From Promicromonosporaceae bacterium (GTDB lineage Bacteria; Actinomycetota; Actinomycetes; Actinomycetales; Cellulomonadaceae), in the NCBI GenBank assembly GCA_009780755.1, contig WQZL01000002.1, forward strand, positions 1 through 38,423: a stretch of 38,423 bases of DNA. The letters run 5' to 3'. The notes under the pieces are model-generated. The model made no database searches. It was given only the letters and a program-made list of their open reading frames with translations, and was not told the DNA's origin. Shown piece after piece: positions 24,537-30,514 of this stretch. Numbering within the stretch: position 1 is the first letter of the stretch; every line of letters starts with the position of its first letter. A program made the position numbers and the translations under genes.

Positions 24537-25528
24537 GAACCGATCACCGCCTTCGTTGGTGACGCGACGCCGTCTCCTGGCATCGCGCCACCAGCGGCCG
24601 GCGAATCAACACAGCGCGCCAGAGGCGCGCCCCCATGTGTGTTGTCACCGGCTCCTCCTACGCTCAGAACCGCTACCGAAGCTGCGACCTCGGCAGCAAC
24701 CTCGACAGTGCCAACAGCAGGCGCGGAATCCGCCGCGCCTGCACGAGTTGTAGGAGAAGAGTCTTGTCGGAAAGCAAGGAAAGGCTCACGCGGCGCGTAG
24801 CTGCGCTTGAAGCCAAGCATGATCAGCAACTCGCTGAAAAAGCCGTGAGCGATCTCCCAGATGACCCCTTTATCCGGACGGCACGACGCCTTCGGGTTCG
24901 AGGAGGTAGAGCCGCAAAAACGGCAGATGTACTCCACATCGTATGGGGGTTGATCAAGGCTGGCGCTACTATTGCGGCCGTCGTCGGTATCTTCTTGGCC
25001 ATCCATTCCGCGAACGTCAACACTGACCGCTGGCAAGCCACCGTGGACGCTGAGGCCGCCCGCTGGGAGCAAGGAGCAGCTGAACTTGCGGCAATCGCCA
25101 ATCTCCCTACTATCGAGATTGGGCTGGGTATTGGTGTGCCGACAACCAGAGAGGAGCAAACCCTGGTCGTCATCACAAACAGCGGGCGCCTTCAAGTTGA
25201 CATCATCGGAGCCGAAATCCGGATCTTCGACGGGTTTTTCACTGACATTTGGGGATGCGGGGAGTTCCCGCTGCGCCTTGAGCCCGGTGCCTCTGGCGTA
25301 GTCGCGTTTCCTGGACTGCACATAATCAGCGAGATTATGGTAATTACAGCAACAGGTGACAGGCTCTTCTTGCCTGTGGCAACAGCCGACTACGAAACAA
25401 CACGACTGCTGATGTTTGCCTACTCTGTCGATGAAGATACACTTCGCGCCTGCGAAGAGTTCCTCTTCTGGCCTGGCCGTCCCCGATTCCCCGTGAGTCC
25501 TCGCAATGACTGATTGATCCAGGTTCAT
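24533..25528 (-). CDS. Minus frame bridging two coupled genes, largely antisense to a plus-strand gene
   Basis: The frame is open for 331 codons from an ATG at 25528 (overlapping the stop of the 351-residue gene as ATGA) to a stop at 24533 (overlapping the next start as ATGA). About 250 codons lie exactly opposite the 249-residue plus-strand gene 24764..25513, and there the minus translation looks like a shadow: clustered cysteines and little hydrophobic patterning. The last 75 codons are outside that gene and give an Ala/Val/Gly-rich tail like those of the two other nested hosts (AGDNTHGG here, AGDTRGG and AGDTVDSG there). Either this is a real dual-coding gene, or an open frame that only carries ribosomes between neighbours, or chance. 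See the findings. Confidence 0.3.
   Translation of the reverse strand: MNLDQSVIARTHGESGTARPEEELFAGAKCIFIDRVGKHQQSCCFVVGCCHRQEEPVTCCCNYHNLADYVQSRKRDYARGTGLKAQRELPASPNVSEKPVEDPDFGSDDVNLKAPAVCDDDQGLLLSGCRHTNTQPNLDSREIGDCRKFSCSLLPAGGLSVHGGLPAVSVDVRGMDGQEDTDDGRNSSASLDQPPYDVEYICRFCGSTSSNPKASCRPDKGVIWEIAHGFFSELLIMLGFKRSYAPREPFLAFRQDSSPTTRAGAADSAPAVGTVEVAAEVAASVAVLSVGGAGDNTHGGAPLARCVDSPAAGGAMPGDGVASPTKAVIGS
24764..25513 (+). CDS. Membrane-anchored protein nested antisense in the element operon
   Basis: 249 residues from a TTG at 24764 with TAGGAG 7 bases before it; the track start at 24635 adds a non-protein-like leader. A charged, helical N-terminal part (residues 1-50, SKERLTRRVAALEAKHDQQL) precedes a transmembrane helix (about 56-78, LIKAGATIAAVVGIFLAI). 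A second helix follows (VNTDRWQATVDAEAARWEQ), then a beta-rich domain with LVVITNSGRLQVDIIGAEI and GVVAFPGLHIISEIMVI. The layout resembles small inner-membrane proteins with an Ig-like external domain; no family recognised. It runs against the operon and ends 12 bases from the stop of the 351-residue minus gene. It may be a cargo gene (defence, immunity or exclusion are possible), but nothing in the sequence shows which. Confidence 0.7.
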   Translation: MSESKERLTRRVAALEAKHDQQLAEKAVSDLPDDPFIRTARRLRVRGGRAAKTADVLHIVWGLIKAGATIAAVVGIFLAIHSANVNTDRWQATVDAEAARWEQGAAELAAIANLPTIEIGLGIGVPTTREEQTLVVITNSGRLQVDIIGAEIRIFDGFFTDIWGCGEFPLRLEPGASGVVAFPGLHIISEIMVITATGDRLFLPVATADYETTRLLMFAYSVDEDTLRACEEFLFWPGRPRFPVSPRND

Positions 25529-26580
25529 GCGATCACCACCTTGGTCAGATCGATGCCATGCGCGCCCACAGCAGGGGTACATTGGCCGTCGATGGAGCAG
25601 CCGTATGGGACTTCCGTGGAGGCGCCGTTGTGGTTGCGCAGGCCGGTGAGAACGGCTCGTGCTCGCTTTGCCTTCACGCGGGCAGGCGCATGATCCATTA
25701 AGCCTGCTGCGACAAGTTGATTGATGCACGGGTCGCCAGCAGCCGGATGGCGGTGCGTCACCCACCACTCAGCCAGAGTGCGTAGTGCTGTTGTGGGCGC
25801 GTGGAACAGCCCGTCAGCGACGGCAGCCGTGGTAGATAGCGTTTGCCCTGCACGCAGACGGGAGATGGCCCAGGTCTGCCAGCACTGCACCGGCCGCACC
25901 AACTCGGTCACATCTGGTACCCGCCCGGCCTGAGCCAGTTCCACGGCAGTCAGCAGCAACGTTTTGGTGCCGGGGGAGCGTCTAGCGCGAGCGAGTAGCC
26001 GATCCCATCCGGTCGAGCCGACGCCCGGAGCTGCCATTACCAGCCCCATCACTTGCTGCACCGCCCGCACCAGCTCCACATCAACCGGATCGGCCGCCGC
26101 GGACGTGGCCTGGCTGGCACCGACGACCTCAATGGCTCCCGTACGCCGTGCTTCAACCCCGGCGGCTGCCACTTTGCGGGACTGGCTCACCACAGCGTCA
26201 ACAGCCTGCAAGGCCAGCTTCTTCGCCGTGTCGAATGCGCGAGCGCGACGACCATCCTCATCACGATCCGCCCACTTTGCGCGGGAGTCCCACAAGGCGA
26301 CCGCTAATCGTGCGAGGACATCGTCAGCGACATCGTGAGCGTCAACCTGCACCCCGCGCGCTACTGCGCGGGCACCAGTGGTCTTGGTGATCGTTCCGCG
26401 TAACCCCTTGTCGTGCCCGAGGGCGGAAATCCAGTGCGCGATCGCTGAATCACTCAACAGCCCAGGCTCGGATCGCAGCGGGGCAATCACCTGATGGCTA
26501 ACCTCGGGGCGAGGGATTACCTGTGGTGGCCGCTGGCGCACTACGACCACCCGCGGTAAAGGCGTGGCAACTGCTGTCAC
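25525..26580 (-). CDS. Helical, probably nucleic-acid-related protein of unknown family
   Basis: A protein of 351 residues coupled by ATGA to genes on both sides. It is almost wholly helical, with an Arg/Val/Pro-rich start. The helical block HDVADDVLARLAVALWDSRAKW at about 98-120 recalls sigma-factor region 2 in pattern only. Central helices and a C-terminal part with KAKRARAVLTGL follow, ending TKVVIA. It lies directly after the 422-residue DNA-binding-like protein and may act with it in maintenance or replication. No named family was recognised, so that is inference from position. Confidence 0.7.
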   Translation of the reverse strand: MTAVATPLPRVVVVRQRPPQVIPRPEVSHQVIAPLRSEPGLLSDSAIAHWISALGHDKGLRGTITKTTGARAVARGVQVDAHDVADDVLARLAVALWDSRAKWADRDEDGRRARAFDTAKKLALQAVDAVVSQSRKVAAAGVEARRTGAIEVVGASQATSAAADPVDVELVRAVQQVMGLVMAAPGVGSTGWDRLLARARRSPGTKTLLLTAVELAQAGRVPDVTELVRPVQCWQTWAISRLRAGQTLSTTAAVADGLFHAPTTALRTLAEWWVTHRHPAAGDPCINQLVAAGLMDHAPARVKAKRARAVLTGLRNHNGASTEVPYGCSIDGQCTPAVGAHGIDLTKVVIA

Positions 26581-27845
26581 GGCCCACCACCCCCAGCAGG
26601 CAGGGGCGGCAGTGTTGCCGGATCAGGCACCGCCCCCGATAGGGGCAGCCGCCGCTCGGCCGGCAGACTATCGATCAAGGTGGCCGCCTCAACAACTTCC
26701 TGAAATGGCACCTGCGCCTGATCGGCCACAGCCCCAACAGAGGTGGCCTGTGTCCACGCCCACCAACGGCGAGCGGTCACGGCATCAGGACGAGGGTCAG
26801 CAACCCATGGCACATCCGTATCGTCGTCATCATGACGGCGATACAACTCTTCAAGATCGATTCCCAGCATCCGCGCTACCCACGCCAACCGCTGCAACGC
26901 CTCGGCTAGCCCTGCCTCGACCGTCACAGCGGCCAGATCAGCGCGGAATAGCGGATCAGTCTCCCAGAACACCGTCGATACATGCCGACTCAGCTGCTCC
27001 CCAGCCGCCGCGGCAGCGGAAGCCGCGTGCTTCGCCTCAGTCAACAACGTCGCAACCGGCGACCAACGCACAGAACCACCATCCACCACAGCTGTTGGAT
27101 CGAAGACCTGGGCAGGGCCAATCGGACTCACCGCAGCAGTGGTATCAGCATGAACCTGCACGTCGCCCCACTCCGCAGCACCCGTGGGCTGCGACCAACT
27201 TGCCGGCAAGACCACCTCATCAAGACCAGGAATTGAACGACCAGTCTTGTCCGCCACCCGAAGCAGCGCCAGGTCATCGCTGATCGTGCCTGCAGCAGCC
27301 TTCGTCATGCCCGCGATGTCTTCCACCAGGGCCGCAGGAGACACCGCTTTGATCGCCCGTATCTTCGCCAACCGCTCCAGCCGCTCGGGAGGCAGCGGCG
27401 CGGACTCAGCCCGCTCCAACGTCTTGATCCCGTGAGTCTCGCGATAGTTCGCACGCACCTGCTTCATCAACGGCCGAACCGTGCCCGCACTCACCCCATA
27501 CACCGCAGCGATCGTGTCATGCGACACCGTCGCCGGAGAATGACCATCAGCAACCAGCATCGCGACAAACGCCAACACCGCCGCATCCCGAGCCGCCTTA
27601 TGCTGCGACAAGTGAATATCCGACAGCTCGGCCTCGCAATACGCAGTGATCGACTCATACCCCAACGCCCGCCACATCTGCTCACGCTCAACCCGCTGCA
27701 CCAACAACAACACCTCAGCATCCACATCACGCTTACGCACCAATGCCGACTTCAACGACGTGGTCACCTCACGAGCAACCTCAGCCGACGCCACCGGCAC
27801 AACCTCAGCAACCATCGAGCCCGAGGACAAAGCGACATCACTCAT
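26577..27845 (-). CDS. DNA-binding-like maintenance protein
   Basis: A protein of 422 residues. The N-terminal 150 residues hold EREQMWRALGYESITAYCEAEL, close in pattern to the LGYxSxxEYCEAxL motif found before HTH segments in plasmid and phage proteins. An HTH-like segment follows (DTIAAVYGVSAGTVRPLMKQ, about 113-132). The middle third is helical and Ala-rich; the C-terminal part holds ARMLGIDLEELYRRHDDDD and a Trp-rich block (RRWWAWTQAT). It ends in a Pro/Gly tail (PAGGGGP) whose codons supply the SD of the next gene. It overlaps both neighbours as ATGA. A partition or replication-control role is plausible. It lacks a recognisable ParB nuclease-like core. Confidence 0.7.
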   Translation of the reverse strand: MSDVALSSGSMVAEVVPVASAEVAREVTTSLKSALVRKRDVDAEVLLLVQRVEREQMWRALGYESITAYCEAELSDIHLSQHKAARDAAVLAFVAMLVADGHSPATVSHDTIAAVYGVSAGTVRPLMKQVRANYRETHGIKTLERAESAPLPPERLERLAKIRAIKAVSPAALVEDIAGMTKAAAGTISDDLALLRVADKTGRSIPGLDEVVLPASWSQPTGAAEWGDVQVHADTTAAVSPIGPAQVFDPTAVVDGGSVRWSPVATLLTEAKHAASAAAAAGEQLSRHVSTVFWETDPLFRADLAAVTVEAGLAEALQRLAWVARMLGIDLEELYRRHDDDDTDVPWVADPRPDAVTARRWWAWTQATSVGAVADQAQVPFQEVVEAATLIDSLPAERRLPLSGAVPDPATLPPLPAGGGGP

Positions 27846-28648
27846 GCCACACCCCCAGACGCCCGAGCGGAACCAGCAGGCGGCGCGGCGCGCGGAGGAA
27901 CCTCAACGCACGCCACGCCACCCGCACCCGGTGACATCACAGCAGCACGAAGGCCACTGTCGACCGTGTCACCGGCATCACCTACCATCGGAACCACACC
28001 CGAAGCACCACCTTCGGGAGCGCTAACAGCAGAACGAGAAGAAGCCTCACCTGCACAACTGATAGGTAACTCAACATGGCCAAGAAAACCCCGCCACTCG
28101 CCGACCGGCCCGACGTTCTGGTCTACGCCGGAGAGCGGATAAACCTCCACCCGGAGACCGACCTCAAAACACTTCGGCAAGACATCGAAGCCGCCCTCAA
28201 AACCGGTGGATCGCTGGTCACCGTCAAGCGCACCCCTGACGGCACCAGCCGTCCCTTCGGCCAAGGAATGACCCCGGCCACCGACCACCAAATCCTCATC
28301 TCGCCGCACATCCCCTTGCGTTTCGAGATGCCGCTCGACATCGGACTCCACCCGTGGACGGCTTAAGCGCTCAGCTTGCTTCACACGAGCAGCACGCTTA
28401 CGCTGCGCGGCCATCCACGCCAGCTCAGCTATCGCATCATCAACATGCCACCCAACCAAGAACTGATCATCACCGTCAATAGCTTGATGGGCAGTAATAA
28501 CCGTCCCATACACGCCATCGCGATCCCACCCGCGCCCAGAAGCAGTCCACACGCTCAAAACCGGCTCGCCCTGCACGGCCCGCTTAACCCTACGAAACAT
28601 CGAAAACCTCACTCGACCATCAAGCCGATGCTCCTGCTGTCTAGTCAC
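27842..28648 (-). CDS. Small element protein whose frame continues antisense to a nested gene
   Basis: The GTG start at 28648 has AGGAGG 6-7 bases upstream and overlaps the preceding stop as GTGA. The first 95 or so residues look genuine: basic start, FRRVKRAVQGEPVLSVWTASGRGWD, GVYGTVITAHQAI and a helical AIAELAWMAAQRKRAARVKQ. The next 95 codons lie exactly opposite the plus-strand gene 28076..28366 and read like a shadow. The last 75 are an Ala/Gly/Val/Pro-rich tail encoded partly by the 73-base duplicated leader, ending SGGVA, and overlap the 422-residue gene as ATGA. Either the product really has 268 residues, or the tail frame survives only to carry ribosomes to the next start. No family recognised for the N-terminal domain. 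Confidence 0.5.
   Translation of the reverse strand: MTRQQEHRLDGRVRFSMFRRVKRAVQGEPVLSVWTASGRGWDRDGVYGTVITAHQAIDGDDQFLVGWHVDDAIAELAWMAAQRKRAARVKQAERLSRPRVESDVERHLETQGDVRRDEDLVVGGRGHSLAEGTAGAVRGALDGDQRSTGFEGGFDVLPKCFEVGLRVEVYPLSGVDQNVGPVGEWRGFLGHVELPISCAGEASSRSAVSAPEGGASGVVPMVGDAGDTVDSGLRAAVMSPGAGGVACVEVPPRAAPPAGSARASGGVA
27966..28038 (+). repeat. 73-base duplicated leader, copy A
   Basis: This stretch is identical over 73 bases to 28757..28829. It lies 37 bases upstream of the nested gene 28076..28366 and contains a perfect hairpin (CCCGAAG-CACCAC-CTTCGGG, 27999-28018). Read on the minus strand it encodes the SAVSAPEGGASG part of the host protein's tail. Confidence 0.9.
28076..28366 (+). CDS. 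96-residue cargo protein nested antisense (paralogue 1)
   Basis: A compact alpha/beta-looking protein with a clear start: an AGGTA-type SD and ATG 37 bases after the duplicated leader. Segments include DVLVYAGERINLHPETDL, a helix TLRQDIEAALKTGG, a strand SLVTVKRTPDG and a C-terminal HQILISPHIPLRFEMP. The helix, the GG(S/G)xVT(V/I) strand and the LISxxxxLxFExP strand match the 78-residue protein at 28867, so the two are paralogues. No transmembrane helix or signal peptide is visible, so it should be cytoplasmic. No family recognised. It ends inside the minus host gene, opposite the point where that gene's own-looking N-terminal domain stops. Confidence 0.7.
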   Translation: MAKKTPPLADRPDVLVYAGERINLHPETDLKTLRQDIEAALKTGGSLVTVKRTPDGTSRPFGQGMTPATDHQILISPHIPLRFEMPLDIGLHPWTA

Positions 28649-29346
28649 GCCACACCTCCTTGCACTGACGGAACGGAATCCGCAGGTGGCGCAGACACCG
28701 AGCCTGCGCCACCCGCACCCAGCAACACCGAGGCGGGAGGTGAAAAACCACCTCTGGTGTCACCGGCATCACCTACCATCGGAACCACACCCGAAGCACC
28801 ACCTTCGGGAGCGCTAACAGCAGAACGAGCACCCGGCTCGCCTGCACGAACGAGAGGTGAAACCTCATGGAAACCCGACCCGAAAGAGAAGCCCTCCTGC
28901 GAATCGCCGCAGGAGACGTACTCGCAACTCCTGCCAGCGAGATCGACTCCATCAAGTCCAAAATCGCGATCAAACTCCGGCAAGGGGGCGGCTGGGTGAC
29001 TATCGACACCATCCCCTACGGACACAAACCCGCCATGAAACGCGACCTTCTCATCAGCCACGGCACTGCTATCACAATCGAACACCCGATCGACTTCAAC
29101 TGATACCGACCCAAGGCGCGCGGTCGAATCCAGAAAAAGCCGCGCCGCAGATCGCGCCGAATGAAGGATGGACACCAACACCGGATCACGCTCAAGCGCA
29201 TCCTCACTCAACCAAGCGCCAGGCCAACAATGAGCAGCAGCTTGTGACAATCCATCAAACACACCAGCAACCTGAAACAGGCGCTCCAACGAAGGCGGCA
29301 CATCTCCGCGCTGGACTAACCCTCGCAGATCAACGGGAACACTCAC
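28645..29346 (-). CDS. Small element protein whose frame continues antisense to a second nested gene
   Basis: The GTG start at 29346 follows GGAGG by 7 bases and overlaps the XRE gene's stop as GTGA. The first 80 or so residues are protein-like (SLERLFQVAGVFDGLSQAAA, VLVSILHSARSAARLFLD). The frame then runs exactly opposite the plus-strand gene 28867..29103, where it reads as a shadow, and finishes in an Ala/Gly/Ser/Val-rich tail encoded partly by leader copy B and ending VQGGVA. Those last codons form the SD (AAGGAGGTG) of the next gene. The architecture repeats that of 27842..28648: own domain, antisense stretch, shared tail. The N-terminal domains of the two are not obviously alike. Confidence 0.5.
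   Translation of the reverse strand: MSVPVDLRGLVQRGDVPPSLERLFQVAGVFDGLSQAAAHCWPGAWLSEDALERDPVLVSILHSARSAARLFLDSTARLGSVSVEVDRVFDCDSSAVADEKVAFHGGFVSVGDGVDSHPAAPLPEFDRDFGLDGVDLAGRSCEYVSCGDSQEGFSFGSGFHEVSPLVRAGEPGARSAVSAPEGGASGVVPMVGDAGDTRGGFSPPASVLLGAGGAGSVSAPPADSVPSVQGGVA
28757..28829 (+). repeat. 73-base duplicated leader, copy B
   Basis: Identical to 27966..28038 over 73 bases, with the same hairpin at 28790-28809. It precedes the nested gene 28867..29103 by 37 bases, the same distance as copy A from its gene. A more distant relative (TGTCACCGGC...) lies upstream of 24764. Confidence 0.9.
28854..28866 (+). promoter_or_regulatory. Ribosome binding site inside a small hairpin
   Basis: GAGGT-GAA-ACCTC directly abuts the ATG at 28867. 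The SD itself forms the left arm of a 5-base stem with a 3-base loop, so the start could be partly masked in the mRNA. Such a short stem is weak and may have no effect. Confidence 0.4.
28867..29103 (+). CDS. 78-residue cargo protein nested antisense (paralogue 2)
   Basis: This small protein starts at an ATG with GAGAGGTG upstream. It opens with a charged helix (METRPEREALLRIAAGDVL), then DSIKSKIAIKLRQGGGWVTI and a final RDLLISHGTAITIEHPIDF. It aligns with the 96-residue protein at 28076 in the helix, the GGxVT strand and the LIS...E(H/M)P strand, but is shorter at the N-terminus and lacks the long insert before LIS. It is likely cytoplasmic. No family recognised. Two diverged copies in the same nested position suggest a cassette that duplicated and then acquired separate specificities; the role is unknown. 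Confidence 0.7.
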   Translation: METRPEREALLRIAAGDVLATPASEIDSIKSKIAIKLRQGGGWVTIDTIPYGHKPAMKRDLLISHGTAITIEHPIDFN

Positions 29347-29951
29347 ACTGCACCTCCAGATGCACTAGCAGAACCAGCAATAACAGCCAGGGGCTCATCC
29401 GCGACCGGCTGCACGGTCGACGCAAACCCTGCGCTGACCGTCGAACCCACATCCGATGGCGGAAGATGCCCCTCAGCACGCAACGCCGTAATATCCGCGC
29501 GAACCAACCGCGGCGAACGACCCAACTCCGCCGCAATCACCTCCACACTCCAGCCAACAGCGACCAGAGCCCGCACCCGCTCACGAGTCTCGTCCAACAC
29601 ATCCCGACCCAACGGAATCACCCGACCATCACGCCCACGCTTAAACCCCGGCGGCGGCGGAACCGACTGAGGTGCAGGAACAGGCGTCCGACTAGGGGCA
29701 ACAGCAGAATCGGCGTCAGCCTCCGCCGTTGGGCTTATGCCCTCTCCAGCCATCACGTTTTCCAGCGTGTCGCGAAAAAACTGAGCCACGCGCGCGAGCT
29801 CGACAGGTTGCCATTTGACGCGGCCTCGCTCACGATCGGAGAGGGTCTGTCGGGTTAGGCCAACCTCCTCGGCGAAGTCTGTCTGACTCAGTCCGCGCAG
29901 GCGTCGACGTTCGCGGATCGAGTGATGCTGGGTGCCCAAGGTGTCGCACAT
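29343..29951 (-). CDS. XRE-family regulator heading the coupled chain
   Basis: About 202 residues from the ATG at 29951; the track start (30140) runs through the intergenic promoter region. An XRE-type HTH covers about residues 13-60, with LRGLSQTDFAEEVGLTRQTLSDRERG. After a Pro/Ala linker a second HTH-like segment (VRALVAVGWSVEVIAAELGRSPRLVRADI, about 130-160) suggests a second DNA-contacting domain. The tail is Ser/Ala/Val-rich and ends SGGAV, whose codons hold the SD of the next gene. The promoter spacer contains a perfect palindrome, so the protein probably represses its own operon. Paired with the divergent HTH gene it would form the element's control switch. Confidence 0.85.
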   Translation of the reverse strand: MCDTLGTQHHSIRERRRLRGLSQTDFAEEVGLTRQTLSDRERGRVKWQPVELARVAQFFRDTLENVMAGEGISPTAEADADSAVAPSRTPVPAPQSVPPPPGFKRGRDGRVIPLGRDVLDETRERVRALVAVGWSVEVIAAELGRSPRLVRADITALRAEGHLPPSDVGSTVSAGFASTVQPVADEPLAVIAGSASASGGAV

Positions 29952-29954
29952 GCT

Positions 29955-29982
29955 GTCATAGTGCCGAATATTTCGGCGACAA
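29955..29982 (-). promoter_or_regulatory. XRE promoter with palindromic operator in the spacer
   Basis: On the minus strand TTGTCG (29977-29982) and TATGAC (29955-29960) are separated by 16 bases. The perfect inverted repeat GCCGAA-TAT-TTCGGC (29963-29977) fills the spacer. The ATG follows the -10 element by only three bases, so the transcript is probably leaderless or nearly so. A repressor bound here would block polymerase, which fits autoregulation by the XRE protein. Confidence 0.6.
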
Positions 29983-30007
29983 GCAAATCGCCACGCGGCA
30001 ACCTGCG

Positions 30008-30036
30008 TTGCGCAATGACGAGAAATGCGGCATACT
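30008..30036 (+). promoter_or_regulatory. Promoter of the divergent HTH gene
   Basis: TTGCGC (30008-30013) and CATACT (30031-30036) lie 17 bases apart, and the ATG at 30043 follows the -10 element by six bases, the spacing of a leaderless start. The palindrome TTGCGCAA overlaps the -35 element and could be an operator. Confidence 0.55.
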
Positions 30037-30042
30037 TTCCCC

Positions 30043-30414
30043 ATGGTCATCACACTGCCAGCCCCAGCGGCGCCTCCTGCAACACGATCAGATGCGGTGC
30101 GGTTGGAGGTTCGTTCTGAAGCCGGCCGCTGCGGTTTCACAAAGAGTGCGCTAGGCCCGCTGATGGGGATGTCACGTCAGTCAGTGGGGGATCGCTGGAG
30201 TGGTCGTGTCCCCTGGACCATTGACGAGGTGGACAGTCTGGAGATGATCTTCGGCTTGGCGCCTGGCACTTTGATGGCTCGCGCTGTCCTCGCGATGTAC
30301 CCGGAGGTGGCGATGGCTCCCACCCTGGTTGGGGCGAGGTTTGCTAGTAGTGCGCCCCCGGCAGGATTCGAACCTGCGACCGACGGATTAGAAGTCCGGC
30401 GCTCTATCCACTGA
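30043..30414 (+). CDS. Small HTH protein running into the tRNA gene
   Basis: 123 residues from the ATG at 30043, chosen because of the leaderless promoter spacing; the track start at 30025 lies upstream of the -10. An HTH-like domain sits at about residues 30-80 (KSALGPLMGMSRQSVGDRWSG, then IDEVDSLEMIFGLAPGTLM). The last 20 or so residues (PPAGFEPATDGLEVRRS) are simply antisense translation of tRNA-Arg, so the C-terminus depends on the integration junction. In the excised circle the frame would end differently. It diverges from the XRE gene and may be its antagonist, as in Cro/CI pairs; that is inference. Confidence 0.65.
   Translation: MVITLPAPAAPPATRSDAVRLEVRSEAGRCGFTKSALGPLMGMSRQSVGDRWSGRVPWTIDEVDSLEMIFGLAPGTLMARAVLAMYPEVAMAPTLVGARFASSAPPAGFEPATDGLEVRRSIH
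30353..30400. other. Probable attachment site of the element (3' end of tRNA-Arg)
   Basis: Element genes stop abruptly at the 3' end of tRNA-Arg and chromosomal genes follow on the other side. No second copy of the tRNA 3' segment was seen within the window, so the other junction must lie left of base 1. The exact core is unknown; the coordinates are a guess at the T-arm to anticodon region. Confidence 0.5.
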
Positions 30415-30425
30415 GCTACGGAGGC
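30353..30425 (-). tRNA. tRNA-Arg (anticodon UCU)
   Basis: The minus strand folds as a cloverleaf: acceptor GCCTCCG pairing with CGGGGGC (one G-U), D-arm GCTCAGTGGATAGAGC, anticodon loop CTTCTAA (UCU), T-arm GCAGGTTCGAATCCTGC. The discriminator is G and CCA is not encoded. Its 3' end faces the element, the usual side for integration by tyrosine recombinases. Confidence 0.95.
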
Positions 30426-30514
30426 GGGCGCCACGCCACTGAGGCGGCGATGGCAGCACCAATGGTACTAGGGTTGGCGGCTTAGGCCATTTACCGACGT
30501 AGGGAGTAATCGCA

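Noticed and set aside
24635-24763. N-terminal extension of the 249-residue nested gene
   Set aside because: The SD before the TTG at 24764 and the poor composition of the extension favour the later start.
27966-28038. CRISPR-like repeat
   Set aside because: Only two copies of a 73-base unit 791 bases apart, each linked to a gene; no spacer array.
28857-29858. 333-residue plus-strand ORF
   Set aside because: Arg/His/Thr-rich shadow; another frame over part of it gives the better 78-residue gene.
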